64,000 nt of DNA, taken from contig NZ_CP047205.1 of assembly GCF_030408735.1 (NCBI RefSeq), forward strand, positions 1 to 64,000, read 5' to 3'. Positions 26,763 to 34,501 of this stretch are shown here, one piece after another. The notes below the pieces were generated by a model, which was not told where the DNA came from, ran no database searches, and saw nothing but the letters and a program-made list of their open reading frames with translations. The position numbers and the translations under genes are program-made. Positions within the stretch are counted from its first letter, which is position 1, and each line of letters starts with the position of its first letter. This stretch comes from Corynebacterium faecale (GTDB taxonomy: Bacteria > Actinomycetota > Actinomycetes > Mycobacteriales > Mycobacteriaceae).

Positions 26763-27608
26763 GGTGCTGTTGCAAAGTTGGGGCAGTAGGAAGATCGACG
26801 TGAAATAATCAGAGCCATGGGTATCTTCTCGGGTCGTCATTTCCCTCGTGACATCATTCTGTGGGCAGTGCGGTGGTACTGCCGCTACGGGGTGAGCTGA
26901 CCTAAGATCTGGAGGAAATGATGACTTCAGCGGGGCGTGCCGGTCGATCACACCACGATCTACCGCTGGGTCCAGAAATACGCCCCTGAGCTGGACAAGC
27001 AAACACGGTGGTACCGGCAGGTACCTGACTGGCAGGCCAGGTCCTGGCGGGTGGACGAGACCTACATCCGGGTCGGCGGGAAGTGGTGTTACCTCTATCG
27101 CGCTATTACCGCTGGTGGAAACACCCTGGATTTTTATCTCTCGCCGAAGCGGAATGTAGCTGCAACCAAGCGTTTCCTGGCCAAGGCCCTCAGATCCAAT
27201 GCGTCAGCCGGGTATCCCAGAGTGATCAACACCGACAAGGCACCCTCCCTGGCCAAAGCAATCGCCGAGCTCAAGGCAGAAGGTATCTGTCCACCGACAG
27301 TGGAACACCGGCAGGTGAAATACCTCAACAACATCCTGGAAGGCGACCACGGACGGCTGAAGCGGATCCTCGGGCCGAAAGGCGCGTTTAAGAACCGGAC
27401 ATCTGCATACCGGACTCTGAAAGGGATGGAGGCGATGCACTCATTGCGGAAAGGGCAAGGCACGATGTTTGCCTACGGGCAACCGAACCCGGACGCGGTG
27501 ATCGTCAACCGTGTCTTCGAGACTGCCTGAGAACGCCGGCCCGCAGTGGCCATCAGGAAATGAGAAACTGAGTCTTCGCTGCTCTCCACCCAACTTTGCA
27601 ACAGCACC
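26763..27608 (+). mobile_element. IS1628-like element (copy C), defective
   Basis: Both ends are present: GGTGCTGTTGCAAAGTTGG at the left and ACTTTGCAACAGCACC at the right. It abuts copy B directly. The transposase has an internal lesion shared with copy A. Confidence 0.85.
26817..27530 (+). pseudogene. IS6-family transposase with compensated double frameshift
   Basis: The first 27 codons are normal (MGIFSGRHFPRDIILWAVRW...), then TGA interrupts after GVS. The sequence for DLEEMMT is in a shifted frame; the original frame resumes at GVPVDHTTIYRW and is intact to the end (GTG at 26937 could give 197 residues with all catalytic residues but without the N-terminal HTH). Copy A has the same lesion plus more, so it predates their duplication. 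Confidence 0.85.
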
Positions 27609-27821
27609 GTTCCCCACATGTCCTGCCCTGATTGAAGATTCTGATCCTCGAGACCTCTTCAAGGGGGCAGTATTTCTTGATGAGCAGGACGTCGAAGGGT
27701 AGCCCATAGTTATGATGTTTTTAGGGTATACCCTAATTGAACCGCCTGTCAGCAAAGGCATTCTGGTCGACCGGTTTTTCGGGTAGGAGCCAATAGGACG
27801 GTCGAGACCCTTTCCAACATC

Positions 27822-28034
27822 ATGCTGGTTTCAAGGTGTCTACCAAACGGGGGTCGGGCCCGTATTGCCCAAGAACAACTTGCTCGCCTATTAGGCATGC
27901 ACCGCACCTACGTCAGCTCGGTGGAGGGTGGCGAAAGCAATATAAATGTGCTGAATTTGCTCTCTATTGCGAGAGCGTTAGGCGTAGGCAGCATTGTCAC
28001 TGGATTAACCCGCGAACCCCGGATCAAGCTCTAA
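27822..28034 (+). pseudogene. degenerate XRE-type regulator beside par locus 2
   Basis: The 3' half matches the XRE protein at 14294 (EQLARLLGMHRTYVSSVEGG, NVLNLLSIARALG, GLTREPRIK). The first helix is scrambled, with no fitting start. It has probably lost function. The 27609-27821 gap upstream contains a 16-base palindrome TTAGGGTATACCCTAA at 27721 and nothing else recognisable. Confidence 0.6.
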
Positions 28035-28145
28035 CCCATTGAAGGGGTAATTCGTAGACTCTATGACGGTCCCCGGATGGTCGTACTAGACCCCCAATTG
28101 ACGCTTATGCCAACTTTTAGGCAGGTGAAAGGGGGTAAATAACTA

Positions 28146-28184
28146 TTTACAGGTTTACAGGTTCTGTAAACCTGTAAACCTGTT
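28146..28184. repeat. octamer repeats upstream of par locus 2
   Basis: Two TTTACAGG octamers face two inverted TGTAAACC units across three bases. They lie about 40 bases before parA2. The unit differs completely from the ACACAAAT unit of locus 1, but period and arrangement are the same. Confidence 0.65.
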
Positions 28185-28222
28185 AGGATGAGCATGTACC
28201 CACTACAACCGCAGGGGAAACC

Positions 28223-28810
28223 ATGATTATCAGTGCAGTCAACGCCAAAGGTGGCGTGGGGAAAACCACCACCACCATTTTCGTGGCCACCGAGTTAGCA
28301 CGCCGTGGCCACCAGGTTCGAGTCATTGATCTTGACCGCCAGGGCAGTGCCCTGGACTGGGCGGAACGAGCAGAAGAAAACAGTGACCCGCTGCCCTTTG
28401 AGGTTGAGGTGTCTATCCCGCGCCAGCTGCCCCGGATCGCCGCCCGGATCGCAGATGATGAGGTTATCGTCATTGATGCCCCACCGGGTGATGAAGCAGC
28501 GATTGAAGCCGCCATTGAGGTCAGCGACTTCGTTATCCTGCCCACCCGTGCCACCGCTGCTGATCTCACCCGTGTGTGGGAGATTCGGGACGCGCTCGAG
28601 GACACCCTGCACGCGGTGTTGTTGACCTTTGTCCGCCGTGGCACCAGTGCCCCGGAAGTCACCCGCGAGATCCTCGACGCTGAGCAGTTACCGCGTTTTT
28701 CCGCTGAGATCCCACTGCGTGAGGATATGCACGCCGCCTATGGCTACACCCCGACCGAGATGCACGGCTATGACACCGTAACCACTGAGATGATGGAGCA
28801 GATGAAATGA
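28223..28810 (+). CDS. parA: ParA-type partition ATPase, locus 2
   Basis: A 195-residue short ParA. Walker A KGGVGKTT is at 9-16; [19 protein letters not shown] and [13 protein letters not shown] are the other nucleotide motifs. The ATG follows AGGGGAAACC. It overlaps the next gene by four bases (ATGA). It is a diverged paralogue of the ParA at 5654 with the same gene order relative to its RHH partner, so the plasmid carries two homologous partition systems with different sites. Confidence 0.9.
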   Translation: MIISAVNAKGGVGKTTTTIFVATELARRGHQVRVIDLDRQGSALDWAERAEENSDPLPFEVEVSIPRQLPRIAARIADDEVIVIDAPPGDEAAIEAAIEVSDFVILPTRATAADLTRVWEIRDALEDTLHAVLLTFVRRGTSAPEVTREILDAEQLPRFSAEIPLREDMHAAYGYTPTEMHGYDTVTTEMMEQMK

Positions 28811-29085
28811 CCACCCGAGCACGCGTTGCCGACCAAGCCGGCCCACGCACAAAGACCACCGCGACCACTCCCGCGAAAAAGACCCCGGCGAAGAAAACCA
28901 CGCGCAAAGCAGCGGTGAAAAAAGCCTTCCAGCAACCCAGCACCCGCGACTTCGTGAAGAAAATGACCGTGGAAATCGACCAGGATGCCCACGCCGAATT
29001 GAAAATGATCGCAGCAAGAGACGGGGTCACCATCCGGGACATCATCAGTGGTCTCATTGATGGATACATCAAAAAGCACAGGTAG
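28807..29085 (+). CDS. ribbon-helix-helix centromere-binding protein, par locus 2
   Basis: A 92-residue protein. The N-terminal half is a Lys/Thr/Pro-rich tail (about residues 12-42, histone-like), the C-terminal half an RHH fold: [20 protein letters not shown] then [18 protein letters not shown]. The long basic tail is expected to touch DNA or stimulate ParA. Translation is coupled to parA2. The likely targets are the octamers on both sides of the operon. Confidence 0.75.
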   Translation: MTTRARVADQAGPRTKTTATTPAKKTPAKKTTRKAAVKKAFQQPSTRDFVKKMTVEIDQDAHAELKMIAARDGVTIRDIISGLIDGYIKKHR

Positions 29086-29090
29086 GAGCA

Positions 29091-29150
29091 GGTAAACCTT
29101 TATGCAGGTTTACAGCACCAGTAAACCTGTAAAACTGTAAAGTAGTAAAA
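29091..29150. repeat. octamer repeats downstream of par locus 2
   Basis: GGTAAACC, AGGTTTACAG and GTAAACCTGTAAAACTGTAA are clustered just past the RHH stop. They match the upstream units at 28146-28184, so this locus is bracketed like locus 1. Confidence 0.55.
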
Positions 29151-29250
29151 GAGTAAAAAGATATAAAACCGATCTGAGCAGTATCGACGTGTCACCCGTT
29201 GTGGTTGCATGAGGCGCTGATACAGTGCCCTAAAAGAACTTAAAAATGGT

Positions 29251-29283
29251 GAATGCCCACCAGCTGGACACTGATGGGCATTC
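29251..29283 (+). promoter_or_regulatory. hairpin in the repA2 leader
   Basis: GAATGCCCA and TGGGCATTC form a nine-base stem, about 75 bases before repA2. Its position parallels the hairpin before repA1. A role in antisense-RNA copy control is inferred from the plasmid family. Confidence 0.45.
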
Positions 29284-29356
29284 CTTGTTTCGCTTAGCAA
29301 CTAGCTACCAACTAGGTGTTAAGCGCTTTACACCGGTCTAGTCCACCGGGGAAAGC

Positions 29357-30823
29357 ATGGCTATGAGTCTAGTCAATAGCACCGTGTCTGGCACAACTAG
29401 ACACACCCAGACCACCGATCTCTACGGTGGCCTAGACGATACCCCTGCCAGCGGCCTCGACCGCGAGGCCCTCCTGACACACCTCGGCCGCAAGGTGCTG
29501 CACGGCAGCAGGGGCCGTGATTTCGCCAGCTCATACATCACCACCAATAACGGCACCCGAGCACCCAGAATGTACCGGGTGGACTCAGAAGCCCTGGGTA
29601 AATGCGAGTACGTGCAGCTGACCAACAAGCAATACGCCGCTGTCCTGGTGGTGGATATTGATCTTCCAGGTGATACCGGCGGACACCCAATCAACCTCAA
29701 TGACCAGGTCAAGGAGAAGTTTTCCCAGCTCATCGCCCATTATCTCGGCCCGGCGTGGGTGGGGATCAACCCTGTGAACGGTAAATGCCAGGCCATTTGG
29801 CTCATTGATCCGGTCTATGCCGATGCCACCGGGCAATCTAAGGCGATGACGTTACTGGCAGCAGCAACCCATGACCTGGGACAATGGTTGGGACATGACA
29901 GCCATTTTTCCCATCGTTTCAGCCGGTCACCGTTTTATACCGGCGATTCCCCGACTGCGTATCGGTGGTATCGCCAGCATCACCGTGTCTACCGGTTGGG
30001 AGATCTTTTGTCAGGGGTGCGTGCCATGACCGGACAGGAGTCCTATGCCAAGCCTCGCCAGCAGTTTTCTAGTGGCCGTGAGCTGATCATGGCGGTTAAG
30101 GCTAGGCGTGAGGAGGCAGAACGCTTCAAAGCACTGTCGCAGGACGTGGAGGCAGAGTTAGCCGGCCAGCTTGATCAGTACGACCCGGAGCTCATCCAGG
30201 GTGTGCGGGTGTTGTGGATCCGTGAGGGCCGGGCCGCTCGTGATGAGACAGCGTTTCGCCATGCTCTAAAAACCGGTCACCGGTTGCGTCAATCTGGTCA
30301 GCGTATGACGGATGCGGCGATCATTGATGCTTACGAGCACGCCTATCACGTGGCCCAGGAGGTTGGTGCTGATGGGCGCAAACTTGAGTTGCCGCCGATG
30401 AAAGATCGCCAGACCATGGCCAGACGAGTGCGTGGGTATGTCACAACGTCTAAAGGCGAGGTGTACGGCAGCTCATCCACCGCAGGACGTGCAACGAGTG
30501 CTGAGCGTAAAGCCCTGGCCACGATGGGGCGTCGGGGCGGGAAGAAGGCCGCAGAACGCTGGGAAACAGATCCGAAGGGTGAATACGCCACTGACCTGCG
30601 GAAGAAACTCCAAGCAGCAAATCAGAAAAGAGAGTGGAAGGGGCAAGCCCTCGTATCGGAAGTGAGGGCCTCCATTCTTCGAAGTCGTATTGATACCGGT
30701 GCAGACCCGTCTACAAGAGAACTCGCAACTGAGTTCAACGTCTCTATTGCCCGAATAAAGCAGATACGAAAGGCGTTAGGAATGCAGGCTGCGCGTGGTC
30801 GCCCTAAAAGGATAACGCCATAA
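29357..30823 (+). CDS. repA: plasmid replication initiator RepA2, pCG1/pNG2 type
   Basis: A 488-residue initiator. The replicase domain (about 30-230) has AAVLVVDIDLPGDTGG and LGPAWVGINPVNGKCQAIWL; the PriCT-like region ends RRVRGYV near 370; the RRGGKKAAERW motif follows; the C-terminal helix-turn-helix is TRELATEFNVSIARIKQIRK. It is a paralogue of RepA1 with the same domain order but many differences, consistent with separate compatibility groups. ATG at 29357 or 29363 are both possible. It follows par locus 2 in the same direction. Confidence 0.9.
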   Translation: MAMSLVNSTVSGTTRHTQTTDLYGGLDDTPASGLDREALLTHLGRKVLHGSRGRDFASSYITTNNGTRAPRMYRVDSEALGKCEYVQLTNKQYAAVLVVDIDLPGDTGGHPINLNDQVKEKFSQLIAHYLGPAWVGINPVNGKCQAIWLIDPVYADATGQSKAMTLLAAATHDLGQWLGHDSHFSHRFSRSPFYTGDSPTAYRWYRQHHRVYRLGDLLSGVRAMTGQESYAKPRQQFSSGRELIMAVKARREEAERFKALSQDVEAELAGQLDQYDPELIQGVRVLWIREGRAARDETAFRHALKTGHRLRQSGQRMTDAAIIDAYEHAYHVAQEVGADGRKLELPPMKDRQTMARRVRGYVTTSKGEVYGSSSTAGRATSAERKALATMGRRGGKKAAERWETDPKGEYATDLRKKLQAANQKREWKGQALVSEVRASILRSRIDTGADPSTRELATEFNVSIARIKQIRKALGMQAARGRPKRITP

Positions 30824-30850
30824 GCAATATACGGTTCCCCTGCCGGCAGG
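30821..30850. other. conserved motif after repA2, possible origin element
   Basis: TAAGCAATATACGGTTCCCC overlaps the repA2 stop and resembles the motif after repA1. GC-rich symmetric sequence (GCCGGCAGGCAGGCGGGC) follows. The interval to the IS at 30943 holds no gene. Confidence 0.35.
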
Positions 30851-30942
30851 CAGGCGGGCTACCTATTTCCAAGTTTCTAGAGCTTCCTGTCTACGAATGA
30901 TTGAGATGAGTCAAAACGCACCCCTCACCGGTAATGGCTTGG

Positions 30943-32682
30943 GCTAGCCCGGGTTTTTCACTGGAAGTAGCGGGACACCGGCTGAAGAAATGAAGAAAGT
31001 GACCCTTGACCAGGTAAATTGGTAGTTGCTTAGACTCCAGACACCCAGGTCGAAAGGATCACCTTCAGGGTGAATACTACCAGCTTCCATATCGGCACCC
31101 CCGCACCTTCCCAACTGTGTTCGAACGCCGGACTCATGCTACTGGCCACCACCGCTGATCAGGTCGGGGTGGCCGCTGCGATCGACACTGAACTCGGGGA
31201 CCGGCAGAACCCGAACCTGGTCCACACCACCGGCCAAACCATGACCACTCTCGCCCTGGCACTTGCCCTCGGTGGGGACGACGCAAATGACGTGGACCTC
31301 CTGGATCCGCTGGTGGCCACCGGCCTGATCGACCAGGTGCCCTCAGACTCCACGGTGCATCGCCGCCACGCAGAACTCGCCGGCCTGGGTTCTGACGGCA
31401 CCACGGCGATCCTGGCGGGGATGAAATCGGCCCGTCGAGCCGCCTGGGCCGCCTGCGGCACCCGCAACCCCGCAGCCCGGGCCACCACCGACAATCCACT
31501 GGTCATCGACCTGGACGCCACCGAAATCCTCTCCCACTCCGACAAAGAGCATGCCACCCCGACGTGGAAGAAACACTTCGGATTCCACCCCCTGGCAGCG
31601 ATCATCGACCACGGCGACGGGCTGACCGGGGAACCCGCAGCCGTGCTCCTGCGCCCCGGCAACGCCGGATCCAACACCGCCGCCGACCACATCACCGTGC
31701 TGGACCAGGCGGTGAGTGCTCTGCCCGAGCACGCCGACGGACACGAGTGGGACACACGCCTGCAGGTGCGTACCGATGCCGCCGGTGGTTCCCAATCCTT
31801 TCTCAACCACCTCAACGACCAGGGCCTGGCCTATTCCATCGGGTTCCCGGTGACCTGGCAGATCGGGGAGATCGCCTCGACCCTGGGGGACCCCGTCAAG
31901 CAGGGCATCATCCGCCCCGACGGCACCGTCACCGACCCGGGTGACGGCTACGTTGCCGATATCACCTCCCGGATGCGGTCCTGGGCCGGGGAACCCCTGG
32001 GCCCCGACCTGGACAACTACCCCGACGATACGCGGATCATCATCCGGGTGGAACACCCCGCGTCCGGGGCGCAGCTTCGCATCACGGATGTCGATGGCCG
32101 CCGGGTTCAGGCCTTTGTCACCAACCGCCCCGGCCATGCCAACCGGCTCGACGTCCTGCACCGCGGCAGGGGCAGGTGCGAGCAACGGATCCGGGACCTG
32201 AAAGACTGCGGGTTGGGGAAACTCCCGCACGAGAGTTTCCGGATGAATCAGACGTGGTGTCATGTGGCGGTCCTGGCAATGAGCCTCGTCACCTGGGCGG
32301 GGTTGGTCACCGCTGCCGGCAGTACCGCGGCACAGCAACGGCGGTCGCGGTGGTGGGTATGGGAACCGAAGACGCTGCGGGCGAGGATGTTGTCGATCGC
32401 CGCGATCGTGGTGCGTCACGCAAGGCGGGTCAGCCTGCGCTTCGATCAGGCTGCGCCGCATCGGCAGCTCCTGGAACACGGCCTGGCCAGGATCAGACGG
32501 ATCGTCTGATCCTGGCCACATCCAGCCGCACGCTTTCGTCACTGCAGCCCTGAAGTTCCCCTACGATCTCATACCGGACCCTGGTTTCCCGGCCCAGTAC
32601 CCGCCGGGACTCCGCCGACCCTGCAGCCGGTCACCCCCGTGCTGAGGACTGGAGACAGGACCCGTGAAAAATCCGGGCTAGG
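30943..32682 (+). mobile_element. IS1380-family element, second type, left copy
   Basis: Ends GCTAGCCCGGGTTTTTCAC (30943) and, read inward from the right, CCTAGCCCGGATTTTTCAC (to 32682) are near-perfect inverted repeats. The 1.74-kb element holds an intact transposase. A related element at 37452 has the same orientation, and together they frame beta-lactam resistance genes. Confidence 0.85.
31070..32509 (+). CDS. IS1380-family transposase
   Basis: A 479-residue DDE transposase. Landmarks are LVIDLDATEILSHSDKEHAT (first Asp), QVRTDAAGGSQSFLNHL (second Asp) and RGRGRCEQRIRDLKDCGLGK near the C-terminus. It starts at GTG after GAAAGGATCACC. Around three quarters of the residues appear identical to the transposase at 37579, which is too diverged for a recent duplication. 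Confidence 0.93.
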   Translation: MNTTSFHIGTPAPSQLCSNAGLMLLATTADQVGVAAAIDTELGDRQNPNLVHTTGQTMTTLALALALGGDDANDVDLLDPLVATGLIDQVPSDSTVHRRHAELAGLGSDGTTAILAGMKSARRAAWAACGTRNPAARATTDNPLVIDLDATEILSHSDKEHATPTWKKHFGFHPLAAIIDHGDGLTGEPAAVLLRPGNAGSNTAADHITVLDQAVSALPEHADGHEWDTRLQVRTDAAGGSQSFLNHLNDQGLAYSIGFPVTWQIGEIASTLGDPVKQGIIRPDGTVTDPGDGYVADITSRMRSWAGEPLGPDLDNYPDDTRIIIRVEHPASGAQLRITDVDGRRVQAFVTNRPGHANRLDVLHRGRGRCEQRIRDLKDCGLGKLPHESFRMNQTWCHVAVLAMSLVTWAGLVTAAGSTAAQQRRSRWWVWEPKTLRARMLSIAAIVVRHARRVSLRFDQAAPHRQLLEHGLARIRRIV

Positions 32683-33134
32683 GGTCTCTACACTGAGGGA
32701 CGCCTCGATGCCGACTACTTTCTCGGCAGTGCAGGACCGATTCGTGAGTTACTCCGTGCTGGAATCGGGCACACCCTCGTGGACATCCGCAGCCTTGGTA
32801 GTGCATATGCGCCAAGCAGGTTTAAGCGAACTTACGCGGTTGATGGAGAAGACTTCGTGCCGTACCTCCGGCCTTACGACGTCTTTGAATATCTCCCACC
32901 TGAGGCAGACCGACTCTCAGTCACGCGCACCGCGAGGCTTGAGGATTACCTGATCCAAGAAGGCGACATCCTCCAGACCTGCTCTGGTCGGAATTTGGGC
33001 CCGGTAACCATCGCGGACTCTTATCTGACCCAATCCGCGCTCTCGCACGACATGATTAGAATTCGGGTAGAGGATCTATCGGACCGGTACTATCTTCTGG
33101 CCTTTCTACGTAGTCGCGCTGGACAGCATTTACT
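32683..33134 (+). pseudogene. fragment of a type I restriction S subunit
   Basis: The frame reads LYTEGRLDADYFLGSAGPIR, then VPYLRPYDVFEYLPPEADRL, DILQTCSGRNLGPVTIADSY and YYLLAFLRSRAGQHLL. The RLDADYF opening and 'DIL..CSG..G' motif are typical of the second recognition domain of S proteins. The IS1380 end removes the front and an ISL3 end (GGCTCTTC at 33135) removes the back. It does not belong to the R-M unit at 21.8-24.3 kb, as the sequences differ. Confidence 0.65.
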
Positions 33135-33555
33135 GGCTCTTCACGATTTAGAGTGCGTTGATCCGGGTGTGCAGCTGGCCGGAGTGGATCAGGGATCCGC
33201 AAGATGTAGTGGTTGAGGTTCCGGAAACCCAGGGCGATGCCGCGTAGGTGCTCGAGCCGGCCGTTGATCGCCTCGACCGGGCCGTTGGACGCCCCGATGT
33301 CGAAGTAGGCGAGCACATCTTCCCGCCGACGCCACAGGGTTCTCCCGAGTTGAGCCAGCTCCTCCAGACCTTTCGGCAAGCCTGTGCGCAGGGTGTTGAT
33401 GATCCGGTCCATCAACTTCTTGCCCTCCGAGTTCTTCGGATGCCCGTACGCCTGGATCACGTCCTGTGAGAGCATCCACGTCACCTCCAGGGCCACGTAG
33501 TCGTCATCGGTGGCCCACAGCATGTCCAGTCGCTGTTTCTGCCGCTGGACCTGAC
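33135..33555 (-). pseudogene. ISL3-family transposase 3' fragment with element end
   Basis: The reverse strand encodes DMLWATDDDYVALEVTWMLS..., YFDIGASNGPVEAINGRLEH and GFRNLNHYILR, the C-terminal third of an ISL3-type transposase. One extra base near 33199 shifts the end (SLIHSGQLHTRINAL-stop is in the other frame, stop at 33148). GGCTCTTCACGATTTA at 33135 is the element's terminal repeat. The 5' two thirds are gone. Confidence 0.75.
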
Positions 33556-33606
33556 CCCTGGGGGTGTCCCCCGTACCTCGCTCAGCTCGGCAGAGTCCCC
33601 GCCACT

Positions 33607-33619
33607 AGACTCGGGGCAC
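33607..33619 (+). promoter_or_regulatory. leaderless promoter of the lysR-type gene
   Basis: TAGACT ends eight bases before the ATG and there is no ribosome site, the usual spacing of leaderless actinobacterial promoters. A GGGGGTGTCCCCC inverted repeat about 55 bases upstream may be the regulator's site. Confidence 0.5.
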
Positions 33620-34501
33620 ATGACAACTCGACCGGATTCCCTCCGGCATTGGGAGTACTTCGTCGCCGTGGCCGAGGAGGGCAGCGTCACCGGTGCCGCG
33701 GAGCGGCTGGGGCTGACCCAGTCCCCCGTGTCCCAGGGGCTGAAACGTCTGGAGTCGAATCTCGGCCTCGACCTGATCCGCCGCTCCGCCACCGGTGCCA
33801 CCCTCACCGAGGCGGGCCGGTCCCTGCTCCCGCAGGCCCGGATTCTGGTCCGGGACGCCACGGAACTGCAGAGCATGGCCCACGCCATCGCCGACGCCGG
33901 GGCCGAGGTCCGCGTGGGGCTGGCCCCCTCGGTGCCGCCGGGCATCGCCTTCGACCTCACCTCCGCGTTGCGGGACGTCGGCCGGGTCAGTGTGCACACG
34001 GCCGAGGTGTCGCAGCTGGTCACCCGGGTGGGCGAGGGCCGTCTGGACTGTGCCGTCATCGAGGACCCGGCGCCGACGGGTGAGTTGTCTCGCGGGCAGC
34101 TGCACGAGGTTCCCCGGCTGCTCGCCGGGCCCGCCGAAAAGCCCGCGACCTGGGCGGCGTTGCGGGGACACACCCTGCTGGACAACACCGCCGCCGTCAG
34201 CCCGGCGGCCGCCGGACGCCTGGCCGACGCCTTCTTCACCATCGGCTTGCACCCGGAGACCGAGCTGTGGCCGGACCGGACGGTCCTGGCCGCGCGGCTC
34301 GGTGCCGGAGGCGCGATGGTGCTGCTCACCCCCGATCAACTCGGGGGCCTGCCCGCGTTCCCGATGCCGGCGGCCTTCCACCTGCGGCTGCGGTGTGTGG
34401 TGCCGCCGCAACGGGGCGTCGCCGTCGGAAAGCGGGATCTGCGCGACGTCGTGGACCGTGCCCTGCGGCGCTCCCTCGGGCGTCTGGGGGAGACCGGATG
34501 A
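33620..34501 (+). CDS. LysR-family regulator of the beta-lactamase cluster
   Basis: A 293-residue LysR-type regulator. The N-terminal HTH (about 8-67) is WEYFVAVAEEGSVTGAAERL with GLTQSPVSQGLKRLESNLGL. The effector domain covers the rest (RVGLAPSVPPGIAFDLTSAL). It overlaps the beta-lactamase start by four bases (ATGA), so the two are coupled, which differs from the divergent AmpR arrangement. It may regulate the cluster in response to beta-lactams or wall fragments; this is inferred from its location. Confidence 0.85.
   Translation: MTTRPDSLRHWEYFVAVAEEGSVTGAAERLGLTQSPVSQGLKRLESNLGLDLIRRSATGATLTEAGRSLLPQARILVRDATELQSMAHAIADAGAEVRVGLAPSVPPGIAFDLTSALRDVGRVSVHTAEVSQLVTRVGEGRLDCAVIEDPAPTGELSRGQLHEVPRLLAGPAEKPATWAALRGHTLLDNTAAVSPAAAGRLADAFFTIGLHPETELWPDRTVLAARLGAGGAMVLLTPDQLGGLPAFPMPAAFHLRLRCVVPPQRGVAVGKRDLRDVVDRALRRSLGRLGETG

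Noticed and set aside
24655..32509. All three IS1380 elements as copies of one IS
   Set aside because: The transposase at 24655 and its terminal repeats differ entirely from those at 31070 and 37579.
31343..32542. Reverse-strand open frame of 399 codons
   Set aside because: It is the GC-driven shadow of the IS1380 transposase, which has all family motifs.
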